From: Diphasiastrum complanatum
Taxonomy: Eukaryota; Streptophyta; Lycopodiopsida; Lycopodiales; Lycopodiaceae
Assembly: GCA_029204225.1 (NCBI GenBank)
Contig: CM055095.1
Location: 51,096,841-51,160,840 of the forward strand
Direction: 5' to 3'
Length of the DNA stretch: 64,000 bases
The notes below the pieces were generated by a model. That model made no database searches. It saw only the letters and a list, made by a program, of their open reading frames with translations, and had not been told where the DNA came from. The position numbers and the translations under genes are program-made. Below, in pieces: positions 21,262-33,889 of the stretch. Position 1 is the first letter of the stretch, and each line of letters opens with the position of its first letter.

Positions 21262-21859
21262 CTATTGAACGTGAATCTTATTTTCTAGATATGCGACGAC
21301 TAAGGATGACAAAAGAGAACCAACAACAAACTGCTGTTTAGTATTACTCTTAATGGCTCTCTTAAGTTCTCCGAAGACCATTTTGTACGATTCATAAGGC
21401 TGCACGATCCTCTTATCTAACTCGTAGTTAGATTCAACCAAGTGGTGGAGGATCTGGAAAGAGATCATTCCTTCTTGAAGTTTCCAACCATCAAAAGTTG
21501 TTGAGGAGCTGGGTGGCAGCATGGAGGATGGGATCACAAATGGCTTCCAGTAGATAGCCATCATTTGTGTGGTACTGGTTGATCTGAGTATCTACAAAAG
21601 GCTTTATGACTGATTTGGCCTATTTGTGCGATGGAGTTGGTCGAGGACCAAAAATAATACCTATGGCAGCAAGGGCGGCCTCATTGACCCACACCTTGTG
21701 CACGACTCCCTGAAAGGTGATATAAAATTTGTCCTTGGCTTCATTCCAAGTGCCAAACGTCATAATGATGAACTCCATAGTTATTCTGTTTGAGAAGGCC
21801 TTGTCATGGATCCCCATCGCCATGAGCAAGGGCTCGGCAAGGTTCAACCATTCAACCAC
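21262..21859 (-). other. Unrecognised coding-like region in two frames
   Basis: Two minus-strand open frames of 100 and 79 codons (21262-21564 and 21620-21859), the first with HHLVESNYELDKRIVQPYES and FGELKRAIKSN, look like protein by composition. They lie in different frames. No domain was recognised. They may be the remains of an unknown retroelement gene. Confidence 0.3.
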
Positions 21860-22017
21860 TCTGCTTATGCTAAGAAGTGACTTTGTTGTGTAGATAGCTG
21901 TTGGCGATTCTTGTGTATTTATGTAGATTGTCTAATAACCTTTGTATTTTTGCAGACCGTGTGACTGTACAAGTAATCATATGCAGCAAATGAATGGATC
22001 TAGATTAGCTATAGGAT

Positions 22018-22125
<108 letters not shown>

Positions 22126-22139
22126 ATTGGAATCCAACA

Positions 22140-22570
22140 AAGCTATGTCTTTATGCTCAACAATTGTCTTGTCTCATGGAATAATAAGAAGTAAAATTCT
22201 ATTGTGCTATCTTCGATAGTAGAGGCCAAATACATAGCTGTTGCACATGCTGTAAAAGAGACAATTTGGCTAAGGCGTTTATTGTCAGATGTCAATGTTA
22301 ATCAATCAAAGCCTACTTTTGTATTTTGTGATAATTAGGATACAATTTATTTATCGGTAAGTCCCAAGTATTATTGAAAGAATAAGCACATTGAGATAAA
22401 ATATCATTTTTTCAGAGACAAAAAACTCAAAGGGAGATGATTCTAATATTTTGTAGAACACAATTCATGGTAGCAGACATATTCTCAAAGACATTGGCAA
22501 TCGACAATCATACCAAATATAGCAATATGTTAAATTTGAAACTTCAAATTTTTCAAGATTGGATTTCTAT
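22140..22570 (+). pseudogene. Copia RNase H fragment (plus strand)
   Basis: SWNNKK-stop-NSIVLSSIVEAKYIAVA matches the copia RNase H motif SWNSKKQ.SIALSSTEAEY.A. ETIWLRRLLSDVNVNQ, FCDN, KNKHIEIKYHFFRDK and FMVADIFSKTL follow. Several stops and frame changes are present. Only this C-terminal part is found, starting close to the GA tract. Confidence 0.75.
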
Positions 22571-23060
22571 CTTCAATAGAAATCGATTACATTGTGGAAT
22601 CAAGTGTACATACCCATACAATTTTCATTTTGTCTATAGTTTTCAAATGTATTGTCGAACAGTCTACAAAAATACACGCAAATTCACACAGTCGCAAAGA
22701 TTTTTAAAATTCAAGGAATTGTCAAACAAAATTCAAAGGATGTTGAATAACTCAAAATGACAAAACAGTAAATAAATACATATCTAGTCTATAAATTTAT
22801 TAAGTTTTTGATAATATTGAAGTTGTCTTTATTCTCTGAGTTGATTAGTAAGTCCGTTGATGAGCGTAGATTGTTTGCAATACACTATCATGATTACAGT
22901 CTATGTATGAGCAATTTTGATAGCAGAATAAGCGAAGCTATTTGCTTAGCATTATCAGAGTAAGATAATGGAAGTATTACACCTCTTTTATTCAAATTTC
23001 ATGCTGATTCCGTGCTACTTATATATGAAATAGCACCGGCTAAATATTCACACCAGGCTT
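22571..23060 (+). repeat. Probable LTR following the copia fragment
   Basis: A promoter-like AGTCTATAAATTTA lies at about 22785. CAGTCTAC...CACACAG resembles the CAGACTGTGTAAA stretches in the Copia-A LTR. The borders were not found. Confidence 0.3.
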
Positions 23061-24043
23061 CCTCATCCCAAAGTCATCATGAGTATGTAGCGAGATTGTT
23101 TCACCCCACTCGCCTCCCACATCTCAAAGTCGCACTCAGCCACCACATTCAGCTATGCCTATTCTCCCTGCCACAACTCGCTCTGAACTACCCATCCCCC
23201 CATCCTCTGCTACTACCCTCACCTCTGCTTCTACACAAGTGCCCTCCGTAATGATTGGATCCACAATCCAAGTTGCGAAAGCATAGGTCGCCTCAACCCC
23301 ACACTCTATCTTCATGTCACCATCAACCTAGAGGTTCATGGAACTGTTTGATGATTCCAACCCCCTTGAGACAGATGAATGTTTTGTGATGCCTCTAAGT
23401 CCCGAACCCTTTGAACCCTAATCCCCAAGAATGGAATTCGACTAGTTTCATGATACCATTGAGATTCTAGATTCAACCCCATTCATACAGCAACAGCCAC
23501 CAGTATCACCAGCATTTCAGGCACCAAATATTCTTTGAGTCCCTTCAATGGTCAGACAACCCAAGCAATTTGATACACAGGTCCCAGAACGATTCGAAGG
23601 CGAAGATAATCTTTGAAGAGGAAGATCCACATGAAAATCTTCAAGGCCAATCACGACAACATGTGGGATCGGGTCCTGTTGTTGTTGTTGCTGCTACGAC
23701 TATACCTTTGGATTCTAGTGATGTCCTTGGAATCTATTCACACCTTGGGCGGATGATTTAGACTATGTTTGATCAGAAGACATCAATGGAGAAATGAATT
23801 ACAGATATGGGATCAGAGAATACACTTATCAGTCAAAAGGTGATCCAGATCAATAAGAAGCTGAAGATAGCAAATCAACATGAGCAAACATCTGCAGTTG
23901 AGCTAAAAAAGATTAAAAAACACGAAGATGCACGCGAACATGTTGGGGATCTTCAAAATGCTCTGATAAAGGTTCATTGAGAGGTCAACCAAAGGTTTGA
24001 AGTAAAGCTCACGAGGTATCGCCACTAGTTTGTGTGGGAGATA
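23061..24043 (+). other. Decayed open-frame remnants, proline/serine-rich
   Basis: Reading from about 23338 gives MELFDDSNPLETDECFVMPLS and further stretches such as IQQQPPVSPAFQAPN, broken by stops. It may be an old retroelement interior, as an LTR-like start follows at 24044. No domain was recognised. Confidence 0.25.
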
Positions 24044-24480
24044 CTGTTGGAGGGTTTGTAGATACCAAGGCAACCCTAACCCTAGTTAATAAGTGAGAGG
24101 GATTTGGCACCCTGTGTGTGTAAGCAACCCGATGATCACATAGTTAATTGATTAGTTAGAATTTAATAAAAGGACTTTAGACCTTTTTGGGGGACTTTTA
24201 ATGTCGCAAGGCCTAATAGTCAAGTTAGTGAATAAATAGGGCTCCTCCCGATTTTTGAATTTCAAATAATAAGGGAAGTGGAGATTGGCCAATAGGACTT
24301 GAGGCCAAAGCTCTAAAATCCAATATATGTAGTGGTGGATTCGAGCTGTTAAACACTTTCATTCTTCATTTCAATACAAGCAGGTTGGGCCTCTTATGGA
24401 ATGGATATGGAATGTCCTTGCTCTCATTGAGTGAGGCTCAATCTAAGGAGCACTTAAATTTCAGGTATCATGTTTACTAT
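24044..24480 (+). repeat. LTR-like sequence
   Basis: GTGTGGGAGATAC is followed by TGTTGGAGGG, a plausible purine tract and LTR start. GAATAAATAGGGC is TATA-like. The partner LTR was not found. Confidence 0.35.
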
Positions 24481-25139
24481 GAGATTCTTCTTTCCTCCTC
24501 TATCTCTCATGTTTTCTTTGGATTTGCTAAATGTTGTATTTGATGCTTGTTGGAGTTTATCTTTATTAAACTTTTTGTGAGAGAGAAAGAGAGAGAAAAG
24601 AGTAAGCTCTATCATTTCTTGAGTAGTGTTAATGGATGTATTGTTAATGGATCATAGTGTTAATGCTTAGTGTTAGATGTGGATCATGAGCATTTGTTTG
24701 ATTATGAACTATGCTATCGCTCTCATGGGAATGAATCTCAGCGTGACAACACGTTAATTCTCTTCATCTCCTTTGTTGCTTGTGTGCTTGGATATAGGGT
24801 TAAAGGTGGATAGGAAATACTCGCTACATCAAAGTACCGAGTCTCCAAGTAGTGATACAAGACTGTAAAGAACCAAGAAAAATGAAGGGCACCTACAAAA
24901 AAATAGGGGTTGACAAAGGGCTTCACCCAACTTTGGATAATAAATGCAAAGAGACCTTGGAGGCTAGAAAACTTGAAGGATACATCCTCTAGCTTTTGAC
25001 AAAAATGGCATCGTTGCTAGTTTTGGAGGTATCCAATAAAGAGCTTTAAATGCACCAACCCCGCACAATCTCATGGAGGCCAATGGACAAATGGCAAAAG
25101 GGCTTGAAGGGCATGAAATCTGGCAAGGGTTCATTTTGA
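24481..25139. other. Intergenic stretch at the broken end of Copia-B
   Basis: No LTR matching 28176-29629 is present here, so Copia-B lost its 3' end. The minus strand is open for about 60 codons next to the RNase H break, but without family resemblance. Confidence 0.3.
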
Positions 25140-26420
25140 AGGGGAACCATAACCTGATCCATACAGTCTCTTTTGAAGCTTGGCATGTTGCGATGTACTC
25201 TATCTCTGTCAAAGAAAGCGCAACTAATTTCTGCTTCCTTGAGTTCCACGAAATCGGTCCCCCTGCCAGATAGAAATAGAACCCGGAAGTAGATTTTCTG
25301 GTAGAGACTGTTCCTCCCCAATTTGAGTCGGAGTAGCCTTGCAGGACGAGTGGGTCGATAGCATTTCCATCATAACATAAAATGTGATCTAAACTTTTCT
25401 AAATATATCTCATCACTCTCTTTAACGCTTTCCAATGAGAGATCCTAGGATTAGACATGAATTGACTTAACGTGCTAACAGTGTATGCTAAATCCGGTCT
25501 AGTACACAACATCGCATACATTAAAGATCCTATTAGTGAATGATAAGGGTACTTCACTATCTCGAGTACTTCACTACCAGAATCAGCACAAGTAGGTTTA
25601 GTCAATACTATACTTGGATCCATTGGAGTATCAATGGGTTTGCAATCAAACATATGAAACTTTTCTAAAATGCCTTTTAGATATGTCTGCTGGCTAAGAT
25701 AGATCTTCTTCTGAAGCTTATTTCTAGTAATGTGAATTCCTAGCAAAGAATGGACAGCTCCTAAATCAGTCATGTCAAATTCTTTTGACAGATCACTCTT
25801 AGTAGTGTGCAGAAGAGGAGTGTCGCTAGACAAAATAAATGCATCATCTACGTAAAGAGTTATGTGAACTGAATTGGTGCCTATATGATTTGAATAAATA
25901 TTACAGTCAGCTGAATTGTTTGCAAATCCCAATTGAATGAGATAAGAGTTGATTCTGTCGAACCATGCCTTTGCGGCATATTTCAGACCGTAGATTGCTT
26001 TGTGCAGCTTGCACACTTTGTGCTCTTGGCCGTTAATTTTGAATCCTTCCAATTGGAAGGTGTACAGCTCCTCTTTAACATTGTCGTTGAGAAATGTTGT
26101 CTTGACATCCATTTGATGCATTATGAGGTCTTCCGCAGCTGCTAACGCAATCAGAATCCTGATTGACTACATCTTGACGACAGGACTGAAAATTTCTTGA
26201 AAATCCACTCCTTGGACTTAAGTGAATTCTTTAGCCACCAGCCGTGATTTTCATTTAGCAATGGAACCATCAGAGTTGATCTTCTTCTTGAAGATCCACT
26301 TGTTGTTAATAACTCTCTTGTGAGTGGGGAAGTCGACCAGTGTCCAGGTCTGATTCGTCAAAAGTGAGTTGTACTCGCTTTCCATAGCTTCTTGCCACTT
26401 CACAGCATCCTTGGAGCTAA
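25140..26420 (-). pseudogene. Copia-B reverse transcriptase and truncated RNase H
   Basis: NQTWTLVDFP and NNKWIFKKKINSDGSIAK, then a stop and RLVAKEF, start the domain. HQMDVKTTFLND, YGLKYAAKAWFDR and the catalytic LYVDDAFILS follow, with 240 codons open over 25399-26121. STRKSTSGF, SWNSRKQK and TEIEYIATCQASKETVWIR are RNase H, cut off right after WIR. Two stops and a frame change lie in the N-terminal part. Confidence 0.85.
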
Positions 26421-26575
26421 TTACTTCGGCTAGGCTCTCTGGTTCTTCTGATGAAGTCTAGGATGATTGAGGTGTATACCTCTCAGGAACTGTCCGAGTC
26501 CGTGAGGATGTGCAGATGTTTGCTTGACCAGGATGCGATGATGTATCTTCTTGAATTTCTCCAGATCTGTTCGAG

Positions 26576-27240
26576 CTATTTTGGTCTGGTCTGATGACAT
26601 GTACTGTTGGCTGCTAGGCTTCTGTAGCTATAGCTGCAGACATCGCTATGTAGAAGATCCAATACATGCTTTGTTTTGATAGAATGTGATTTGGGAAACT
26701 TGCTTCTAGAGTGTTTGCCATAGACGCATGATTCACAAAAAAAAGATTTTCTATCTAATGAAGAAGGTAAATACAATCCATCAACTAAGTTATTACAATG
26801 CATATACGAAAGTGATCTTGTATTCATGTGTCCAAATCGACTATGCCACAGAACAACTTTATCGTTTACATTTTCATGAGAGATGCTAGCTAATGCAACT
26901 GAATTAGAGAGTATTAAAGATTTCCGACTCTAGTGCATGTAGTCAGAGTAGTATCTTCCTTGAATATTGTACAATGCTCAGATGAGAAAGTAACAGTGTA
27001 GCCCTCATCAGATATCTTAGAGATTGATAACAAGTTCTTTGACAACTGAGAAATGTGAAGGACGTTGGAAACAGATAGACTATTGTTGAATGTGATCTTG
27101 ACTGTCCTTTTGTCTTCAACGCATATGGTGCTTGAATCTCCGAGGTAGATGAATTGATCTCTGCTGTAAGCTGCATACTCGATAAACCATTCGTTGCGCC
27201 GCTGTTCAGGTTCTAGCTATCACAGTCTTCGTTGCTGTTG
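26576..27240 (-). pseudogene. Copia-B protease and integrase zinc-binding remnants
   Basis: The sequence DQFIYLGDSSTICVEDK, then LSKNLLSISKISDEG, is the protease/GAG_pre-integrase segment. The active-site D-S-G-A should lie near 27200 (NGATNEWF follows it) but is damaged. SRFGHMN, CESCVYGKHSRSKFPKS and LLHSDVC lead into the integrase, which then breaks off. Confidence 0.7.
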
Positions 27241-27265
27241 TTGTAAGTCATTAACAAATGTGTAT

Positions 27266-28130
27266 CTAGCTCCTTGAATTTTGCCACGTTGGAGGAGTCT
27301 GGCTGTTGCTGTTGTTGCTTCTTTGCCTTGTTGTAGATCTGGATACGACACTCCTTGATGTCGTGATTGGCTCTCTTGCAATATCTACAGAAAAGCTTCT
27401 TGTGCGATCCACCTTGCTCACCTTGAGTGTGAGGCTTATGTTGTTGTTGTTGCTACACTTGATTCTTACCCTTGGAGTAGTCTTTCTTCTTGGTGTATAG
27501 AGCCATGGACTTGTCCTTGATAGACAGGCTGCTAGTCTTTCTTCGCATTTCTTCTTGAAGTAGGTGACCAATCACCTTTTGAAGAGTGAGGTCGGGTTGT
27601 GTGGAGATCATCACCACAAAGTGCTCATATGACTTTGGAAGATAATAAAGCAAGGTCATAACAGCATCATCATCTTGAATAGAGTATCCTACAGCTGATA
27701 ACTGATCTAATAAAGACTTGAAGCTGTTGATGTGAGAAGTGATGGCAGTAGAATCAGACATGCTAAGAGTAAAGAACTTCCTTCTCAGGTTAATTTAGTG
27801 GTTACATCATGAGTCTCGTAGAGATTTGATAACAAATCTAATGCATCCTTAGAGGTTTTGCATGTGGTAACATGGGATATTTGGGAGTCAGCTAGATTGA
27901 ATTAATACATGCTAAGGCCTTCTGATCTTTGATCTTCCATGCCGTTGCTTGATCACCATCTTCTGGCTTCAGGTCAGCACCTTCTACTACAAACCAAAGA
28001 TCTCTATCTATCAACATCATTCGGAGTTTTAACTTCCAGATGTAGAAGTTAGGACCATTGAACTTGTCAATGATTCTAGCGATGATGAAGAGTTACCTAT
28101 ATGAGACATGTTAGCAGTAATAAAAATGGA
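27266..28130 (-). pseudogene. Copia-B gag
   Basis: IDKFNGPNFYIWKLKLRMML starts the gag (typical F.G.NF..WK..M), followed by DGDQATAWKIKDQKALACI. After stops and a frameshift comes a 102-codon open block with TSHINSFKSLLDQLSAVGY, LLYYLPKSYEHFVVMIST and LTLQKVIGHLLQEEMRR. The knuckle CRYCKRANHDIKEC is visible near 27350-27390 in another frame. Gag would form the virus-like particle. Confidence 0.8.
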
Positions 28131-28175
28131 ACAAACTTAATCTCTCGGTATATGAGCTATGCTCTAATACCAATC

Positions 28176-29629
28176 TGATGGGGCAAGGGAGATAGAAGAG
28201 CGAATGGAGAAGAGAGCAAAAATGTTGTGGAACAGCTCTCCCGTTACAATCAGCCGCTAAATGCAAAAACAATCTGATAGAGAGCTTATGCCAAGTATAA
28301 TCACAGCTTAAGGTGTTCTAGTTTCCCAACAGGATCTTAAAAATTAATCCATACTCGAAAACAAGAGTACAGTCCACCGAAGAGATTAGAGATGGTGTGT
28401 GTGATATTACTAAAAAATGGATTCAATGAGAAGTTTGATTCTGAAATTGATGGAAAGAGTAGTATGATATCACAAGTTCCTCAGGCGTCAAAGACAGGCA
28501 TCATCTGATTAGAAACTGAGGAGTCGTAGACGTCCGTGTTCTAATCAAAGTGAGTAAACAAGCACAATCAAACAACGATAGAGAGCATTCAATCACAACA
28601 AGCATTCATCTACGTTATACATAGATAAAAAGCGTATTGCTACTATGTTACACTGAAGCACAACAATGGCAGTTACAAACAGAATGACGGTGTAACTGGG
28701 AGGCTCAAATAATACGTCTCATGGACGGAGCATCTCATATAATCTGTGCTGGGATGATCTATTTATAGATTGCATCCATGTAATGTTTGTCACCTAATTA
28801 GGCAAGCCGTTGTACTTGGGAGTATATGGCTTTTGTGACAATTGTACCTAGTGTATACGATCAACAAATCAGGAACATTGATGCGGACAAGGACGTTGCA
28901 AATTCTCTCACTTTGCAAATTTCGGGAAGTGGCTGGGAACATTCCTTGTTAAAAAATAGACGACCTTCGACATTTTTTCTCTTTTTGGGGTTTTGCGAAA
29001 AGCTAAAGGTGCCCTTAAAAAGTTAAAGGTGCCCTCAAAAAGGTGAAGATGTCTTTAATAGTTTAACTCTCTCGCACTTTTTGGAAACAATGCGAAAAAG
29101 CCGAAGGTGCCCTTAAAAACAAGTTTAAGGTACCCTTTAAAAAGGCGAAGGAATCTTTTAACAGTTTAACCCTTAAAAATAGATGACCTTCTGGAATTTG
29201 CTCTCTCTTTGCATTTTTCGAGAAAATGCGAAAAAGACGAAGATGTTGAAAATAGTTAAACTTTTGAATTGTGCACAAGTTGACTTCTTCAAAATAATTG
29301 AACGGAAGAAGTCGAAGGCAAGTGTTCCAGTTTTCGAGAAAGTGCGAAAAATGCGAACTGTGTGACACTTAGTGTATTTCTACCAACTGTTGAAAAAGTA
29401 ATGTAAGTCTGCAGACTTGTTTTAAATGCAAGTTTTGTGGAAGTCCTTGAAGACGGCCAAGTCTTCAATGACTTCAAGTTATTAAACTTAACACCTGAAC
29501 TTGAAATTATGATGGGATTGGTTACCCTTTGCTGGAGATCAGTCGGAAGTCCGTTGTAGACGTCCTTTAAATAAATTGGCTATCTAAGTTATGATTCCAA
29601 GGAGACAATTGTGGGCTTAATTTCCAACA
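28176..29629 (-). repeat. 5' LTR of Copia-B (1454 bp)
   Basis: On the minus strand it starts TGTTGGAAATTAAGCCC and ends CCCCATCA, directly followed by the primer site. It contains several diverged copies of AAGGTGCCCTTAAAAA (about 29000-29160). Confidence 0.75.
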
Positions 29630-29632
29630 ATT

Positions 29633-30246
29633 AGCAGTTTAGGCTTCTATCAAGAGGTGGATCCACTTTTTCATCTCAAGTTGGAGAGGAGGAAAGCAAT
29701 GTTCATCAAGGCAAGTTCAAGGGCAAAGGCAAAAGCAAGTGGTCAAAGGGTCAAGATCAAAGTGAGCCTTCTACTTTTGTTGGCAAGAAGAAAGATAGAT
29801 CCAAGTTAAAATGCTTTTATTGTGGAGTCAAATGGCATTTTTCAACTGATTGCTTCAAGAGAAAGAGAGATCAAGGTGAGAAGCAAGGCAATTTTACTTT
29901 TGATGAGGATGTTGTTGATGAACAAAATTCAATTAATTCTTTTTTTATGTCTTCTTGTTTGCTAACCAATGATGAAGATATTGATCCATGGTGGATTGAT
30001 AGTGGAGCATGCTTCCAATGTCACAAAGATTAATTTACTTCTTTTGTGCCTTATAAAGGAGAGAAGAAGGTCATCAACATGGCCAATGGTGGTAAAGTTG
30101 ATATCAAGGGCATTGGTACTATCCCTATTTTTCTCTCATCTACAAATAGGAATGTAGGCTTGAAGAATGTTTTGTTCATACCTTCCATTACCAATAATGT
30201 GCTTATAGTGTGTCAAATGGTTGACAAAGGGGTCAAAGAGTGAGTT
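29633..30246 (+). pseudogene. Copia-C: gag-protease fragment (plus strand)
   Basis: The lysine/glycine stretch GKFKGKGKSKWSKG is followed by the zinc knuckle CFYCGVKWHFSTDC and the protease site WWIDSGACFQ (D-S-G-A kept). GKVDIKGIGTIPIFLSS and LFIPSITNNVLIVCQMVDKG follow. It is clearly related to the same segment of Copia-E (59096-61426), with one stop and one frameshift. It starts exactly where the Copia-B LTR ends, and nothing of the element remains on the other side. Confidence 0.8.
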
Positions 30247-31030
30247 CATTGCTGGACTGCCTTGCTTCAACTCCTAGGGAAGATTATGGAATGAAAACGG
30301 CACCAATTTAGATTGAGCTCATAAACTAATGCCAACCTTTCTATGATCCAACTCCACAATAAAACAAACAGCAAAGAAAATGGTAGAGCGCTTGAGGATA
30401 TTCAGGGATATGTAACAAATTATATAAAAGTATTTCAAATACTAGACCACTGGGTTCCAACTAGCAGTTTTTTATTTCGATAGCAAAACAAGCCTTGAAC
30501 CCTCCTTGATTCGATCAGTGACCTACCATCATGATCAACAGATTGACAGTCCACGCATTTTTCCATCAGTAATGCATGTTGAATAATCATGTTTGGTTCT
30601 AGATGATCTTGTCTGGTTTAAATTGAATGGATTACAAAGTGGACGATTTTGAGAAAGTTCAATGTTTGTGAAAATGTGTGGTCAGCACTGGCCGCCTGAT
30701 CCTGGCTCATCAAAATTGTTAGGATCAGCCCCCAGATAACTCACTATGGGCGCTACTGATCAACCAATCGAGCTATCCAATCAATCCAATCTGTCAATCA
30801 GCCACTCAACAAAATCAAGCTAAACTACTCCACTTAAGCTCTCTAGTAGACGCATGATGGTGCAAATCTTTGAGGTTCTCTATTAGACAGTGTTTTTTCA
30901 AGGGATGTCTTGTTTTATGAGAAACTTGGAGAGATCAGTTTCCCAGTCGTTGCTGTGGTGATCGCCCTCCTCGGAGTAGTGAGTTAACAGAGGCTTGAAA
31001 ACTGGTTGGATCCACCGGCCACAACTAGCG
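30247..31030. other. Intergenic stretch, nothing recognisable
   Basis: No coding sequence, LTR ends or repeats were recognised. Confidence 0.3.
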
Positions 31031-31037
31031 AATGCGT

Positions 31038-31520
<483 letters not shown>

Positions 31521-32337
31521 TGTTCTCTCTCTTCTCTCTCTCTAGCCCCCTCTCCCTGTCCCTGTCCGCGCAGCCAGCGCCATCAAGCCTCTTTTTTCTT
31601 AAATATTCCCTTTAAGATTCTTCTAGAATATTCTTTGGTATATACTCTGCCTCACCTTTTAATCCAATGTCGAAAAAAAAAATTGCCATTAAGTTTTAAA
31701 TTATCTCTGGTTTCTTGCTATTCCACGAGCACACAAATGTTTCATGGAATCCAAATGTTATTAAATCCAATTTGTAATTTTTTTTTAATAGGCCTTATAT
31801 CTAAGTTTCTCTATTTTACATTTTTTTTTTTGAAACTCTATATCTTCTTTGTTTGAAGTCGGAATTTAGTGATGTAAAAACGGAAATTGCTTAGTTCATT
31901 GTGTTGAGTATAATGACCAAAGTTTTCTCATCATTACACTTGTTTTCTTATTATTTTTAAGGACCCCCCTTTTTCCTAAGTTGTTTACATTTCATATACC
32001 ATTTCTTCAAATTATCATATCTTCTACGTTTGACCTCAGATTTTGACGCAATAAAAAGCAAAATTGATCATTACGTCAATCTTCACATGATAGCAGTGGT
32101 ATAAAAGCCAAAATCAATCAATGAAACAAAGTTGACATTTTGTCAAAGGCTATTGTTGGTCCCCAAATCTTGCAGGTTACATTCTTCGAGGACTCCGAAT
32201 TTTGGGACGGTGGAGAAGAACAAATTTGTTACTAGCAAATTTGTGATTTTACCAGTGAAATTTGCAATTGTCCTAAATTCTTCCCACTTCATTCACTTTT
32301 GTGGACCCATGACCCACAAACTACTTGTTACTATACC

Positions 32338-33000
32338 ATGGACACTGATAATGAATATATGTCCGATTATGAAGATCAATGGGATGAAAATGATTATGAG
32401 TACGATAACCAAAGTGACGGGTATGATGATGGTGGTGATGATTGTCAACAGGATGAGGAATGTAATTATGGTGGCGATTGTCAACAGGATGAAGATTAAC
32501 ATGGTGATGGTGGCGATTGTCATCAGGATGATCAACAATGTGATGATGAGGATGAGCATGAGCAGTATTCCGATGGGGATCATGATTGTCAACTAGATGA
32601 TCGAGAATATCAGCTTGGTGATGTAGACAAATATAACGATGGTCCAGATGAAACCGAGTATAACATTGTTGATTATGAGAGCCATAATCACCCTGAATGA
32701 CAACATGAGGACCAATATGAGCCTACAGGTCAACCAAAGGATATCCCTGAAAGTTGTGATTATGATGAAGAAGATCCAACAGTTCACAACATGTACAACA
32801 AAAGATAACATTGTCAAGAGACAAAAGTGCATCCCAATCACTACATCAGTGATGATGAGAGTACAATAATGATTACGAAGCTGGTTCCAAACAATACGAA
32901 GTTGAAGAAGATAATGATGAATACCAATCTCCTTTTTGTACAATGGCATTTAACGGTACATCCATGCAAATAGAAGATGCTTCCTCTATGGCTCTCAAAC
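32338..33000 (+). pseudogene. Acidic N-terminal extension of the gag reading frame
   Basis: From ATG 32338 the plus strand codes for an Asp/Glu-rich, repetitive stretch. It opens MDTDNEYMSDYEDQWDEN, and GGDCQQDE-like units follow at least three times. Stops lie at 32497, about 32697 and about 32805. The frame then shifts into SPFCTMAFNGTSMQIEDASS just before the gag domain. Confidence 0.5.
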
Positions 33001-33056
33001 CGAATGTTGAAAATATTGGGCTATAGATAGGAGATAATGCTAGCCATGGGAGCATA

Positions 33057-33806
33057 GTGACCATTCCTAGTTCATGTTACAATGGTGAGAGCAATTCGTC
33101 AGAGGCAAATCAACATCAACGGATTAATATCCAACAAAATCCTGACAATGCTCCTTTTGAAAACATACCAAGCTTTGAGAGAGAAATGAGTTCATTACAT
33201 ATTGATGACTGGTTATCTATTGTCGATGAGAATTTGCGACTATATTCTATCTCTGATCGAGGCAAAATTACCATAGCAGTATCCTTCTTTCAAGGAAAAG
33301 CCTATGATTGGTGGCAAGGAGTATTACGTCATCCAAAGTATGAACCGAAGTCATGGGACGATTTCAAAGAGTCTTGTGCGGAAATATTCATAGATTATTT
33401 TATGGACTCTTGGTATATGCTAGAACGAACTGGTTCTGTAAAGGCATATAATACGAGATTCCGTTTGGTAGCATCTAAACAGAGGTGTCTTGATGAAGAG
33501 TTATACATCCAACACTATCTATGTGGTCTTCAAGATCACATTCGTCAACATTTGGATAAAGTTCTTCAAGCGAACCCAACATTGATAAATGCAATGCAAA
33601 AGGCATTAATTCAAGATCTAAGGATAAGACAACAAAAGATGCAACTACGGATCAAATTGGAGTCTCAGCAGAAAAAAAATTCCTACATCAATGTGTTCAA
33701 CTCTCCATCAGCAAAACTCCCCAGAACTATCAATATGTCAATTCCAAGCTCATCAAGGTGCTGGTTTGAACGAAAGTATTTCAGAGAAAAATTCTTCAAC
33801 GGATGA
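33057..33806 (+). CDS. Retrotransposon gag (Retrotrans_gag type), 249 codons open
   Basis: The central part, DDWLSIVDENLRLYSIS then KITIAVSFFQGKAYDWWQ and WDDFKESCAEIFI, matches the gypsy gag domain: W....E..F....., A...L.G.A..WW, and W..F...F. A YNTRFRLVASKQRCLDEE/LQDHIRQHL block follows. The C-terminal third is basic and glutamine-rich and ends without a CCHC knuckle. It would bind RNA and form particles. The ATG at 33057 is probably internal, since in-frame similarity reaches upstream to about 32940 with one stop (TAG). It is the longest intact gypsy-type frame in the window. Confidence 0.7.
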   Translation: MTIPSSCYNGESNSSEANQHQRINIQQNPDNAPFENIPSFEREMSSLHIDDWLSIVDENLRLYSISDRGKITIAVSFFQGKAYDWWQGVLRHPKYEPKSWDDFKESCAEIFIDYFMDSWYMLERTGSVKAYNTRFRLVASKQRCLDEELYIQHYLCGLQDHIRQHLDKVLQANPTLINAMQKALIQDLRIRQQKMQLRIKLESQQKKNSYINVFNSPSAKLPRTINMSIPSSSRCWFERKYFREKFFNG

Positions 33807-33889
33807 AGGATCGAAGGAATCAAGGAATTGCAGAATACGCCTATTGATCATCCAATCATGTCTCAACATCAACAACAGATGGATCTTCC

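Larger units (their letters stand above)
25140..29629 (-). mobile_element. Copia-B: Ty1/copia element with 5' LTR only
   Basis: On the minus strand the order is 5' LTR (28176-29629), primer site TGGTATTAGAGC (about 28160-28172), gag, protease, zinc-binding region, RT and a broken RNase H ending at about 25140. The integrase core is missing: HSDVC (about 26640) passes within about 60 bases into the linker before RT. Many stops are of the CAA-to-TAA and CGA-to-TGA type. It is non-functional. Its LTR start at 29629 abuts the Copia-C fragment, which suggests insertion into it. Confidence 0.85.

Noticed and set aside
24075-24092. Interstitial telomere repeat (AACCCTAACCCTAG)
   Set aside because: Only about two units; too short for a telomeric array.
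32293-32592. Minus-strand Ile/Met-rich frame resembling a membrane protein
   Set aside because: It is the antisense of the acidic (GAT/GAC-rich) gag extension.
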